A DNA stretch of 37,464 nt from Reyranella sp. (GTDB taxonomy: Bacteria; Pseudomonadota; Alphaproteobacteria; Reyranellales; Reyranellaceae): positions 1 to 37,464 of the forward strand of contig JAIETA010000295.1 in the NCBI GenBank assembly GCA_019745575.1, read 5' to 3'. The notes under the pieces are model-generated. The model was not told the DNA's origin and did no database searches. It was given only the letters and a program-made list of their open reading frames with translations. Numbering within the stretch: the stretch's first letter is position 1; each line of letters opens with the position of its first letter. Of this stretch, positions 24,632 to 33,147 are shown one piece after another. The translations under genes were made by a program, and so were the position numbers.

Positions 24632-25099
24632 ATGGCCAAGCGAGAGTTTGCCCACCCCAACGAGATGCACAAATACGTCGGCCAGGAAATCGGGGTGAGC
24701 GATTGGGTCGAGATATCTCAGGATCGCATCAACCGGTTTGCCGACGCGACCGGCGACCATCAATGGATCCATGTCGACGTCGAGCGCGCCAAGAAGGACA
24801 TGCCGGGCGGCAAGACCATCGCCCACGGCTTCCTGACGCTGTCGCTGATCCCGATGCTCAATCACCAGATCTCGCACATCAACAACGTCCGGAACGGCAT
24901 CAACTACGGCTGCAACAAGGTGCGCTTCACCAGTCCGGTGCCGGCCGGTTCGCGGGTGCGCGCTCGCGCCAAGCTGGTCGCGGCCGATCCGATGGACAAG
25001 GGTGGAGTGCGCCTCACCAATCAGGTCACCATCGAGATCGAGGGCCAGGAGCGCCCGGCCTGTATCGCCGAGACCATGTCCATCGTGTACGGCACCTGA
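24632..25099 (+). CDS. MaoC-family (R)-specific enoyl-CoA hydratase (second)
   Basis: A 155-residue MaoC/NodN-type hot-dog hydratase. The catalytic motif is FADATGDHQWIHVDVERA (Asp and His separated by four residues), followed by KTIAHGFLTLSL. Predicted reaction: hydration of enoyl-CoA to (R)-3-hydroxyacyl-CoA. The start is supported by AGGTAGGAA just before the ATG. It diverges from the enoyl-CoA hydratase at 23577-24398, which acts on the same class of substrate. The ChaC gene begins 40 bp after its stop. Confidence 0.9.
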   Translation: MAKREFAHPNEMHKYVGQEIGVSDWVEISQDRINRFADATGDHQWIHVDVERAKKDMPGGKTIAHGFLTLSLIPMLNHQISHINNVRNGINYGCNKVRFTSPVPAGSRVRARAKLVAADPMDKGGVRLTNQVTIEIEGQERPACIAETMSIVYGT

Positions 25100-25139
25100 G
25101 CGTGCTTGCTGTGGGGAGCGGGGCGCAGGAGGAGCGGAC

Positions 25140-25856
25140 TTGCTGACACGCGAGGAACTTTCCTCCGAGCGCATCGACCAGATCGTCGCAGACGCCCGCA
25201 AGGCGGGCTACGACTTTTTCCTGACGTCGGAAGAGCGCGAAGCGAGCCTCAAGCAGGCCCTCGTCCGCTACCAGCCCGGCGAGGAGGCGTGGGTCTTCGC
25301 CTACGGTTCGCTGATGTGGAACCCGGCATTGGAGTTCGCCGAGGCACAACCCTGCAAGGTCGAGGGCTGGCGTCGCTCCTTCTGCTTCTGGACACCGCTC
25401 GGCCGCGGCACGCCCGAACTGCCCGGGCTGATGCTGGCGCTCGAGGGCGGCGGGACCTGCGAGGGCATCGCCTATCGGCTGGCGCCGCATCAGGTGCGCA
25501 GCGAACTGGCGATCCTGTGGAACCGCGAGATGCTGTCCGGTGTCTACCAGGCGCGCTGGGTGCCGACCAAACTGCGCGACGGACGCACGGTGACGGCCGT
25601 GACCTTCGTTGTCGACACCGGTCACTGCCAGTATTGCGGTGACCTGCCAATCGAGCGCGCCGCCCATCACATCGCCTTCGCCGAGGGCCGCCGCGGCGCC
25701 TGCCGGGACTATCTCGCCAACACCGCCGCGCACTCGCGTGCGCTGGGCATCCACGATTCCTACATCGAGGAACTGGTGAAGCGCGTGGCGGTTCTGCGCG
25801 GCGAGGACATCGTTCCTTCGGTGCCGCCCGACGCCGAGGCGGTCGGCGAAGCCTAG
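25140..25856 (+). CDS. ChaC-like gamma-glutamylcyclotransferase
   Basis: A 238-residue protein of the ChaC family, whose members cleave glutathione to 5-oxoproline and Cys-Gly. The substrate loop YGSL is at 55-58 (FAYGSLMWNP), and Glu130 in WNREM is the probable catalytic acid. RRSFCFWTPLGRGTPELPGLMLAL and the C-terminal CRDYLANT..HSRALGI..SYI are family features. The start is a TTG at 25140 with AGGAGG 7 bp upstream; no ATG is available near the conserved N-terminus. It is in the same direction as the MaoC gene, with no obvious functional link. Confidence 0.88.
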   Translation: MLTREELSSERIDQIVADARKAGYDFFLTSEEREASLKQALVRYQPGEEAWVFAYGSLMWNPALEFAEAQPCKVEGWRRSFCFWTPLGRGTPELPGLMLALEGGGTCEGIAYRLAPHQVRSELAILWNREMLSGVYQARWVPTKLRDGRTVTAVTFVVDTGHCQYCGDLPIERAAHHIAFAEGRRGACRDYLANTAAHSRALGIHDSYIEELVKRVAVLRGEDIVPSVPPDAEAVGEA

Positions 25857-25924
25857 ACCGCGCACCGGAATCCGCCCTGTCGGCGGCGGATGCCGGATTG
25901 CACATGCTGTGACATAGTGGCGGC

Positions 25925-26848
25925 GTGTCGCTGCTCGTCGCCCGCTGGCTCGCCCTGCCGCCCAACCTGCGCGGCATCCTCTGGGTCGCCCTGTCGGGCC
26001 TGCTGTTTGCGCTGCTGAACGTCTTCACGCTCATCCCGGCGCAGCATCTCAACCCCTACGTGATGGCGTTCCTGCGCTACTTCTTCGGCGCGCTGATCCT
26101 GCTGCCCGTGGTGTTCCGCCTCGGCCTCTACCGATCGCTCCATACCAACCGGCTCGGCCTGCACGTCTCGCGCGGCGCCATCCACACCGCCGGCATGATG
26201 CTGTGGTTCGTGGCCCTGCCGCTCACCACCCTGGCCGAGATCACGGCGCTGGGCTTCACCGGCCCGATCTTCGTCACCATCGGCGCTGCTCTGTTCCTGG
26301 CCGAGGACGTGCGGCTCAGGCGCTGGATCGCGGTGTTCGTCGGCTTCGCCGGCGCCATGATCATCATCCGGCCGGGCTTTAGCGAGATTCACCTCGGCGT
26401 CATCTGCATCCTGGTCTCGACGCCGATCTTCTCGGCCTCGAACCTGATGGCCAAGGCGCTGGCCCGGACCGATTCGGCCAGCACCATCGTGATCTGGCAG
26501 AACATCGTGATCGTGATCTGCGCCGCCCCGTTCGCCGTCTGGTTCTGGCAGACGCCAAGTTGGGTCGACCTGCTGTGGTTCGTCGCCGCGGGCCTCGCCG
26601 GCACGCTCGGGCATCTCTGCCAGCAGCGCGGCTATCAGCTCGCCGACATCACGCTGCTGCAGCCCATCGGCTTCCTGTCGCTGATCTGGAACACCCTGCT
26701 GGGCTACTTCCTGTTCTTCCAGCAACCCGATGTCTGGACCTTTGTCGGCGCGGCGGTGATCTTCGCCAGCGCGCTCTACATCTCCCATCGCGAGGCGGTG
26801 CGCCGCGCCAAGATCAAGAGCGCGCCGTCGCCGCCGCCCGCACCTTGA
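25925..26848 (+). CDS. EamA-family (DMT superfamily) transporter
   Basis: A 307-residue membrane protein with about ten helices in two EamA repeats (about 20-150 and 160-295). Marks include ITALGFTGPIFVTIGAALFLAEDVRLRRW at the end of repeat 1 and LADITLLQPIGFLSLIWNTLLGYFLF at the end of repeat 2. Metabolite export is typical; the substrate is unknown. It starts with GTG and has a poor Shine-Dalgarno sequence. A short hairpin (ATCCGCC...GGCGGAT, about 25869-25890) without a T tract lies in the 68-bp gap before it. It converges on moaA, 12 bp apart. Confidence 0.92.
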   Translation: MSLLVARWLALPPNLRGILWVALSGLLFALLNVFTLIPAQHLNPYVMAFLRYFFGALILLPVVFRLGLYRSLHTNRLGLHVSRGAIHTAGMMLWFVALPLTTLAEITALGFTGPIFVTIGAALFLAEDVRLRRWIAVFVGFAGAMIIIRPGFSEIHLGVICILVSTPIFSASNLMAKALARTDSASTIVIWQNIVIVICAAPFAVWFWQTPSWVDLLWFVAAGLAGTLGHLCQQRGYQLADITLLQPIGFLSLIWNTLLGYFLFFQQPDVWTFVGAAVIFASALYISHREAVRRAKIKSAPSPPPAP

Positions 26849-26860
26849 TCGCGCCGCGCC

Positions 26861-27853
26861 CTAGCCGCCGGTCACGCTCATGTGGCGGGGGACGGCGGGG
26901 CCGCTGTGGCGGCGGTCGATGATGAAGTCGTGGCCCTTGGGTTTGCGCGCGATCGCCTCGGTGATCGCCTTGTCCAGCAGGTCGTCGCTTTCCGAGGCGC
27001 GCAGCGGTGTGCGCAGGTCGGCGGCGTCTTCCTGGCCCAGGCACATGTAGAGCGTGCCGGTGCAGGTGAGCCGCACGCGGTTGCAGCTTTCGCAGAAATT
27101 GTGGGTGAGCGGCGTGATGAAGCCCAGTCGCCCGCCGGTTTCCTCGACCCTGAAATAGCGGGCCGGTCCGCCCGTGCGGTAGTCGGTCTCGGTGAGCGTG
27201 AAGTGCTTGGCGATCTCGGTGCGGGCAAGCGACAGCGGCAGGTATTGGTCGAGCCGTGCCTGGTCGCCGATCTCGCCCATCGGCATCACCTCGATCAGCA
27301 CCAGGTCCATGCCGCGGCCATGGCTGAAGCGGATGAGGTCGTCGAATTCCAGGTCGTTGACGCCGCGCAGCGCCACGGCGTTGATCTTGATCGCGAGGTC
27401 GGCCTGTTGCGCGGCATCGAGGCCGCGCATCACCTGGTCGAGATCGCCCCATCGCGTGAGCTCGCGGAATTTCTCCGGGTCGAGCGTGTCCATCGACACG
27501 TTCACGCGGCGCACGCCGATGGCGGCCAGTTCCTTCGCATATTTCGCCAGCTGGCTGCCGTTGGTGGTGAGCGTCAGCTCCTCCAGCGCACCGCTGTCGA
27601 GATGGCGGCCAAGGCCGCGGAACAGTGACATCACGTTCTTGCGCACCAGCGGCTCGCCGCCGGTCAGCCTGAGCTTCCGGACGCCGCGGCGCACGAAGGC
27701 GCTGCACAGCCGCTCCAGCTCCTCGAGCGACAGGACTTCCGCCTTGGGCAGGAAGGTCATGTCCTCGGCCATGCAGTAGACGCAGCGGAAGTCGCAGCGG
27801 TCCGTCACGGACACGCGGAGGTATGAGATATGGCGGCCAAACGGGTCGATCAT
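26861..27853 (-). CDS. moaA: GTP 3',8-cyclase MoaA (molybdenum cofactor step 1)
   Basis: A 330-residue radical SAM enzyme that rearranges GTP to 3',8-cyclo-GTP, the first step of molybdopterin synthesis. The N-terminal cluster motif is CDFRCVYC (Cys20, 24, 27), the C-terminal cluster CESC...MC (Cys253, 256, 270), with RLTGGEPL at 61-68 and the required Gly-Gly at the C-terminus. It lies 29 bp after the DNA ligase stop in the same direction, so it is probably the last gene of the exonuclease-ligase-moaA unit, although its pathway is unrelated. No other moa gene is nearby. Confidence 0.96.
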   Translation of the reverse strand: MIDPFGRHISYLRVSVTDRCDFRCVYCMAEDMTFLPKAEVLSLEELERLCSAFVRRGVRKLRLTGGEPLVRKNVMSLFRGLGRHLDSGALEELTLTTNGSQLAKYAKELAAIGVRRVNVSMDTLDPEKFRELTRWGDLDQVMRGLDAAQQADLAIKINAVALRGVNDLEFDDLIRFSHGRGMDLVLIEVMPMGEIGDQARLDQYLPLSLARTEIAKHFTLTETDYRTGGPARYFRVEETGGRLGFITPLTHNFCESCNRVRLTCTGTLYMCLGQEDAADLRTPLRASESDDLLDKAITEAIARKPKGHDFIIDRRHSGPAVPRHMSVTGG

Positions 27854-27882
27854 GTCGCCCCGATAATGGTGTCGCGGCGCCG

Positions 27883-29460
27883 TTACGGCAAGAGCCGCAG
27901 GAGGTTGTCGACCGTGTCGGCCTCGGCCGCCGGCTTGTCCCTACGGATGCGATGGATACGGGGAAAACGCAGCGCCAGCCCCGACTTGTGGCGGCTCGAT
28001 CGGGCGATGCCATCGAAGGCCACTTCCAGCACCAGTTCCTGCGCGACCTCGCGCACCGGCCCGAAGCGGTTGGTGGTGTGGTCGCGCACCCATTTGTCGA
28101 GCCAGCGCAGCTCCTCGTCGGTGAAGCCGAAATAGGCCTTGCCGACGGGCGCCAGCTCGCGCCCGGCCTCCGCCGCGCGCCAGCAGCCGAAGGTAAAGTC
28201 GGAGTAGAACGAACTTCGCTTGCCGTGGCCGCGCTGGGCATACATCAGCACGCAGTCGGCCAGCATCGGGTCGCGCTTCCATTTGAACCATGGCCCCCGG
28301 GGCCGGCCGGCGAGGTAGGGGCTGTCGCCACGTTTCAGCATCAGGCCCTCGACGCCATCGTGACGCGCGTCCTCGCGCAGTCGGGCGAGGCTCGCCCAGT
28401 CGCCGAACGACACCAGCGGCGAGAGGTCGAAGCGTGCCCGCGGCCGCTGCGCCATCCAGGCCTCCAGCCGGCTGCGCCGCGTGTCGAAGGGGAGCGGCCG
28501 CAAGTCCTCTCCCTCGAGCGACAGCACGTCGTAGAGCCTGACGTGGGCCGGATGCTCTTTCAGCATTCTCGCCGTCACGCTCTTGCGGTTGAGCCGCTGC
28601 TGCAGATCGTTGAACGGCGCCACGGCCTCCTCACGGCGGACCAGAAGCTCGCCGTCGAAGGTGCCCTCGAAATCGATCGCCTCGACGATGTCGGGGAACG
28701 ACCCGGAGATGTCCTCGCCGGCACGGCTGTAGAGCCGCTTCACGCCGCCCGAGGCTGCGACCTGGACCCGGATTCCGTCCCACTTCCATTCGGCGCGGAA
28801 GTGCGTCGGATCGAGTGGCGCGAGTTCCGCCCGGTCGATCGGGTTGGCCAGCATCGGCGGCAGGAAGGCGCCGCCGGCATTGGACTGCGGCCGCGGCCCA
28901 TCCTGCAGAAGCCAGTCGAACAGCGGCCGGTAGGGCGGCGAGAGTCCGTGCCAGATTTCCTCTACGGCGTCGACGGGTTGGCTGCCGATGTTGGCCGCGG
29001 CCTGCTTGGCCAGCCGGGCCGAGACGCCGACCCGCAGGGCCCCGGTCAGCAGCTTCAAGAGTGCCCATCGGCCCGTCGAATCGAGCGCATCCAGCCAGCG
29101 CTTCAGGATCGCCGGCGTCTGGGTCTTGGTTGCGCGCTGCAGGGTCTCGACGACCTCGCCGAGGCTGGGTGGCGGTCCGGCGGCGGGATCGGTGTCCCAG
29201 ATCAGCGCCAGGGTCTCGGCGAGGTCGCCGACATAGTCGTAGGACAGGGCAAACAGCTCGGGCCCGATCCTGTCCTGGCCGAAGCTGCGCAGCAGCGCGG
29301 GCTTGGCGGCGGGGAAGTCCAGTCCGCCGGTCAGCGCCGCCAATGCCCAGCCGCGGTCGGGGTCGGGCGCTTGGCGCAGATAGGCTTCGATCAGCCGGAG
29401 CTTGGCGTTGCGCGCGGCCTCGAACGACAGCGAATCGAGCAGCTGGGCAAAGGCCTGCAC
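27883..29460 (-). CDS. Ligase-associated DNA-damage-response ATP-dependent DNA ligase
   Basis: A 525-residue ATP-dependent DNA ligase. The nucleotidyl-acceptor Lys226 is in [10 protein letters not shown] (motif I), with FDGELLVRR (motif III), VEGLMLKR (motif IV) and PWFKWKRD (motif V); an alpha-helical DNA-binding domain fills 1-195 and an OB-fold domain the C-terminus. It is the ligase that occurs with an MBL-fold exonuclease and a DEXH helicase (families described as 'ligase-associated DNA damage response'), both present here. The GTG start is 3 bp after the exonuclease stop and begins QAFAQLLD, as in the family. Confidence 0.94.
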   Translation of the reverse strand: MQAFAQLLDSLSFEAARNAKLRLIEAYLRQAPDPDRGWALAALTGGLDFPAAKPALLRSFGQDRIGPELFALSYDYVGDLAETLALIWDTDPAAGPPPSLGEVVETLQRATKTQTPAILKRWLDALDSTGRWALLKLLTGALRVGVSARLAKQAAANIGSQPVDAVEEIWHGLSPPYRPLFDWLLQDGPRPQSNAGGAFLPPMLANPIDRAELAPLDPTHFRAEWKWDGIRVQVAASGGVKRLYSRAGEDISGSFPDIVEAIDFEGTFDGELLVRREEAVAPFNDLQQRLNRKSVTARMLKEHPAHVRLYDVLSLEGEDLRPLPFDTRRSRLEAWMAQRPRARFDLSPLVSFGDWASLARLREDARHDGVEGLMLKRGDSPYLAGRPRGPWFKWKRDPMLADCVLMYAQRGHGKRSSFYSDFTFGCWRAAEAGRELAPVGKAYFGFTDEELRWLDKWVRDHTTNRFGPVREVAQELVLEVAFDGIARSSRHKSGLALRFPRIHRIRRDKPAAEADTVDNLLRLLP

Positions 29461-29463
29461 GGT

Positions 29464-30483
29464 TCAGGTGCCTTCTTCCTCGCGGCCGGCGAGATGCAGC
29501 GCTTCGGCGTCGATGCCGATCGAGCGCGCATAGTGGACCAGCGCCTCCTCGCGGCCGTGCGTCACCCAGACCTTGGGCGCGCCGACATCCTTCAGGGTCT
29601 GCGTCAGTTCGGGCCAGTCCGCGTGATCGGAGATCACCAGCGGCAGCTCGGCGCCGCGCTGGCGGGCGCGGGCGCGCACGCCCATCCAGCCCGAGCAGAC
29701 GGCCGCGACCGGATCGGCGAAGCGGCGCGACCAGCGGTCGGCCAGTGCCGAGGGCGGGCAAAGCACGATGGCGCCCCTGAAGGTTTCGAGGACGGCGTCG
29801 GAGACCGCCGCCACGTCGCCGAGATCGATGCCGTGATCCTGGTAGAGCTTGCACAGCGCCAGCAGGCTGCCGTGCAGCCAGATCCGCTGGTCGTAGCCGG
29901 CCGCGCGCAGCAGCATGATCACCCGCTGACACTTGCCGAGGGCGTAGACGCCGACCAGGTGCGTGCGCTCCGGGAAGGTGGCAACGGAGCGCAGCAGCTT
30001 GCCGATCTCGCCGGAATCGGAGGGATGGTGGAAGACCGGCAGGGCGAAGGTCGCCTCGGTGATGAAGACATCGCAGGGCACCGGCTCGAAGGGCGGGCAG
30101 GTCGGATCGGGCCGGCGCTTGAAATCGCCCGACACCACGATGCGCTGGCCGCGCCAGGTGAGCACCGCCTGTGCCGATCCCAGGATGTGGCCGGCCGGGG
30201 CAAGACGAACGTCGACCTCGCCCAGGCGGACGCTCTCGCCGTACGGCAGCGGCTGCTGTGCCGTAGCCGGCATGTCGTCGAAGCGGGCGCGCATGATGGC
30301 GAGTGTCTCGGGTGTGGCGAGTGCCGCTTTGTGGCCCGGCCGGGCGTGGTCGCCGTGGCCGTGCGTGATCACGGCCCGCGCGACCGCCACGGCGGGATCG
30401 ACGTAGAAGTCGCCAGGCTCGCAGTAGAGGCCGCGCGGTGTCGGATAGAGCCAGGAGCGGGGGCTTAGGGTCTCGGTTGCCAT
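29464..30483 (-). CDS. Ligase-associated MBL-fold DNA exonuclease
   Basis: A 339-residue metallo-beta-lactamase/beta-CASP nuclease. The metal motif HGHGDH is at 41-46. Further ligands are His in APAGHILGSAQ, Asp in VSGDFKRRPDP and His in VISDHADW; the beta-CASP region carries EATFALPVF. Members process DNA ends in the ligase-associated repair set. The ATG at 30483 lies in a CATG shared with an unused forward ATG; the helicase ATG is at 30512, so the divergent starts are separated by 28 bp. The ligase and probably moaA are downstream in the same transcript. Confidence 0.93.
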   Translation of the reverse strand: MATETLSPRSWLYPTPRGLYCEPGDFYVDPAVAVARAVITHGHGDHARPGHKAALATPETLAIMRARFDDMPATAQQPLPYGESVRLGEVDVRLAPAGHILGSAQAVLTWRGQRIVVSGDFKRRPDPTCPPFEPVPCDVFITEATFALPVFHHPSDSGEIGKLLRSVATFPERTHLVGVYALGKCQRVIMLLRAAGYDQRIWLHGSLLALCKLYQDHGIDLGDVAAVSDAVLETFRGAIVLCPPSALADRWSRRFADPVAAVCSGWMGVRARARQRGAELPLVISDHADWPELTQTLKDVGAPKVWVTHGREEALVHYARSIGIDAEALHLAGREEEGT

Positions 30484-30511
30484 GGGGCCGGGTGCATCAT
30501 ACCCAAGGGAT

Positions 30512-32956
30512 ATGGTTCTTCCCGATCTGTTTGCACGCTGGTTCGAAAGCCGCGGCTGGACACCCCGGCCGCACCAGCTCGCGCTGGTCGACCTGGCGGC
30601 CAGGGGCAGGAGCGCGCTGCTGATCGCTCCGACCGGCGGCGGCAAGACCCTGGCGGGATTCCTGCCGTCCCTGATCGAACTCACGGAACGCCGCCGCGAG
30701 GGCCGGGACCTCGCGCACGCCAAGGGCAAGGGCGAACTGCACACGCTCTACATCTCGCCGCTCAAAGCGTTGGCGACCGACATCCGGCGGAACCTCGAAC
30801 TGCCGATCGCCGAAATGAAGCTGCCGGTGCGGGCCGAGAGCCGGACCGGCGACACGCCGCAGAGCCGGCGACTCCGCCAGCGCGAGCGGCCGCCGGACCT
30901 CCTCATGACGACGCCCGAGTCGCTGGCCCTGCTGCTGAGCTACCTCGATGCGGAGAAATTCTTCGCCCACCTGAAGTGCGTCATCGTCGATGAGCTGCAC
31001 GCCTTCGCCACCACCAAACGTGGCCATCATCTGGCGCTTTGCCTGGCACGAGTGGCGGCGCTGGCGCCCCAGGTCCGGTTCGTCGGCCTGTCGGCCACCG
31101 TGGCCGACCCGGCGGCGCTCGCCGACTATCTGAAGCTTGGCGACCAGCCGGTCGAGATCGTGCGTGGCGAGCCGGGCGCTCAGCCCGTGGTGACCATCAT
31201 CGATGCCCAGGAGCGCATTCCCTGGGGCGGGCACATGGGGCGCCATGCGGTGCCGGAGATCTACAACATCATCCGCCAGCACAAGACCTCGATCGTGTTC
31301 GTCAACACCCGTGCCCAGGCCGAGCTCGCCTTCGACGGCCTGTGGCGGATCAACGAGGACAACCTGCCGATCGGCCTGCATCACGGCTCGCTGGCCGTCG
31401 ATCAGCGGCGCAAGGTCGAGGCGGCGATGGCGGCGGGCAAGCTGCGCGCCGTGGTGGCGACCTCGTCGCTCGACCTCGGCATCGACTGGGGCGACGTCGA
31501 CCTGGTGATCCAGATGGGGGCACCCAAGGGCGTGAGCCGCCTGATGCAGCGGATCGGCCGGGCCAACCACCGGCTGGACGAGCCCAGCCGCGCCATGATC
31601 GCGCCGGCCAACCGCTTCGAGGTGCTGGAATCGCTGGCCGCACTCGAAGCCGTCGAGGCGCGCGAACTCGACGGCGATCCGCCGCGGCCGCCCTGCCTCG
31701 ACGTGCTGGCCCAGCACATCGTGGGCACCGCCTGCGCCCATCCGATCGACCGCGAGGCGTTCTTCGCCGAAGTGCGGCGTGCCCAGCCCTATCGCGAACT
31801 GCCGCGCCAGGACTACGACGACACGTTCGATTTCGTGGCCACGGGCGGCTATGCGCTGGCCGCCTACGACCGCTGGCACCGGCTGAAGGAACTGCCCGGC
31901 GGACGCTGGATGCTGGCCTCGCCGCTGGTGGCGCGGCAATTCCGCCTGAATGTCGGCACCATCGTCGAGCTGCCTTTGCTGAAGGTGAAGCTGCGGCGCG
32001 GGCCGGTCCTGGGGGAGGTCGAGGAGTCTTTTATCCAGGGGCTGGTGCCGGGCGACACCTTCACCTTTGCGGGGCGGCTGCTGCGCTTCGAGGGCGTGAA
32101 GGAGCTGATGGCGCAATGTTCCTTGGCGACCGGCGGCGGCGATCCCAAGGTGCCGGCCTATGGCGGCGGTCGCCTGCCGCTTTCGACCTTCCTGGCCGAC
32201 CGGGTACGCGGCATCCTGGAAGATCCGTCGCGGCACCCCAAGCTGCCGGACGAGGTGCGCGAATGGCTGCGCATCCAGCGCGTCCGTTCGACCCTGCCGC
32301 GCAGCGACCGGCTGCTGGTCGAGGGATTCCCGCGCGGCGGCAAGCAGTTCATCGTGGCCTATTGCTTCGAGGGACGGAACGCCCACCAGACGCTGGGCAT
32401 GCTGCTGACGCGGCGCATGGAGCGTCTGGGGCTGAGGCCGCTGGGTTTCGTCGCCACCGACTATGTGCTGGGTCTGTGGGGCCTGCGGCCGCCCACGGCG
32501 GCGCAACTCGACCAGCTCTTCGACGAGGACATGCTGGGCGACGATCTCGAGGCGTGGATGGATGAATCGACCATGCTGCGCCGCTCGTTCCGCAACGTCG
32601 CGGTGATCGCCGGCCTGATCGAGCGGCGCTTTCCCGGCGAGGAGAAGTCACGCCGGCAGGTGACGTTCAGTTCCGACCTGATCTACGACACGCTGCGCCA
32701 GCACGAGCCCGACCACATCCTGCTGCGGGCCACCCGCCAGGATGCGGCGTGGCAACTGGCCGACCTCAAGCGCCTGGGCGATCTGCTGCGACGGGCCAAG
32801 GGCCGCATCGACTACCGCCGGCTCGACCGCATCTCGCCGCTCGCCGTGCCGGTGCTGCTGGAGATCGGACGCGAGCAGGTGCTGGGCGGCACGGCAGAGG
32901 ACGAACTCCTCGACATCGCCGCCCAGGAGTTGATCGACGAGGCGACGCGGCTCTAG
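30512..32956 (+). CDS. Ligase-associated DEXH-box (Lhr-like) helicase
   Basis: An 814-residue superfamily 2 helicase. Walker A APTGGGKT is at 39-46, motif II VDELH at 159-163, motif III SAT at 194-196, and motif VI QRIGRANHR near residue 353, followed by the winged-helix and Lhr-type C-terminal regions. Lhr-family enzymes unwind duplexes 3'-5'. It is the third member of the ligase-associated repair set and diverges from the exonuclease. MVLPDLFARWF at 30512 is chosen because family proteins start there; the in-frame ATG at 30482 overlaps the exonuclease start. Its TAG shares CTAG (32953-32956) with the convergent small gene. The phosphoesterase that often follows is absent. Confidence 0.94.
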   Translation: MVLPDLFARWFESRGWTPRPHQLALVDLAARGRSALLIAPTGGGKTLAGFLPSLIELTERRREGRDLAHAKGKGELHTLYISPLKALATDIRRNLELPIAEMKLPVRAESRTGDTPQSRRLRQRERPPDLLMTTPESLALLLSYLDAEKFFAHLKCVIVDELHAFATTKRGHHLALCLARVAALAPQVRFVGLSATVADPAALADYLKLGDQPVEIVRGEPGAQPVVTIIDAQERIPWGGHMGRHAVPEIYNIIRQHKTSIVFVNTRAQAELAFDGLWRINEDNLPIGLHHGSLAVDQRRKVEAAMAAGKLRAVVATSSLDLGIDWGDVDLVIQMGAPKGVSRLMQRIGRANHRLDEPSRAMIAPANRFEVLESLAALEAVEARELDGDPPRPPCLDVLAQHIVGTACAHPIDREAFFAEVRRAQPYRELPRQDYDDTFDFVATGGYALAAYDRWHRLKELPGGRWMLASPLVARQFRLNVGTIVELPLLKVKLRRGPVLGEVEESFIQGLVPGDTFTFAGRLLRFEGVKELMAQCSLATGGGDPKVPAYGGGRLPLSTFLADRVRGILEDPSRHPKLPDEVREWLRIQRVRSTLPRSDRLLVEGFPRGGKQFIVAYCFEGRNAHQTLGMLLTRRMERLGLRPLGFVATDYVLGLWGLRPPTAAQLDQLFDEDMLGDDLEAWMDESTMLRRSFRNVAVIAGLIERRFPGEEKSRRQVTFSSDLIYDTLRQHEPDHILLRATRQDAAWQLADLKRLGDLLRRAKGRIDYRRLDRISPLAVPVLLEIGREQVLGGTAEDELLDIAAQELIDEATRL

Positions 32957-33078
32957 CGACGGCTGGCGGACGACTTCATCCAGCGCCGGTAGCTCAGGTA
33001 GTTGCCGGCGAGCGCCAGGCCGAAGCCGGCGAAGGCGGCGCAGACCAGCATAAGGAAATAGAATTCGTTCGTCGTCAT
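32953..33078 (-). CDS. 41-residue small membrane protein
   Basis: A short gene encoding 41 residues. MTTNEFYF is followed by one hydrophobic helix (LMLVCAAFAGFGLALAG, about 9-25) and a positively charged tail (YRRWMKSSASRR), predicting a single-pass inner-membrane protein with the C-terminus inside. GGAG precedes the ATG by 7 bp. An FNR-type box is centred 60 bp upstream of the start. Its stop overlaps that of the helicase gene in CTAG. Function is unknown; short proteins of this kind occur in alphaproteobacteria, but I cannot name a family. Confidence 0.7.
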   Translation of the reverse strand: MTTNEFYFLMLVCAAFAGFGLALAGNYLSYRRWMKSSASRR

Positions 33079-33131
33079 CCGGGGCTCCATCGCAAAACAA
33101 GGCAAGGATGCCCGGCCGTCGCCCGGTCGCG

Positions 33132-33145
33132 TTGACTTAGGTCAA
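33132..33145 (-). promoter_or_regulatory. FNR/NNR-type operator upstream of the small membrane-protein gene
   Basis: TTGAC-N4-GTCAA is a perfect dyad, matching the FNR/FixK/NNR-type consensus TTGA(T/C)-N4-(A/G)TCAA. Its centre (33138.5) is 60 bp upstream of the ATG at 33078, a distance expected for an activator site at about -41.5 with a 20-nt leader. It begins right after the dnaE2 stop (33148). The -10 box is not convincing. Oxygen- or nitrogen-oxide-dependent control of the small gene is inferred. Confidence 0.55.
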
Positions 33146-33147
33146 TT

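Noticed and set aside
25869-25890. Hairpin ATCCGCC...GGCGGAT as a terminator of the ChaC gene
   Set aside because: There is no following T tract, so it was mentioned only in the neighbouring gene entry.
27823-30468. An 881-codon plus-strand frame opposite the ligase and exonuclease
   Set aside because: Its sequence is rich in Arg, Gly and Gln without domain motifs, while the minus strand has complete catalytic motifs of two known families.
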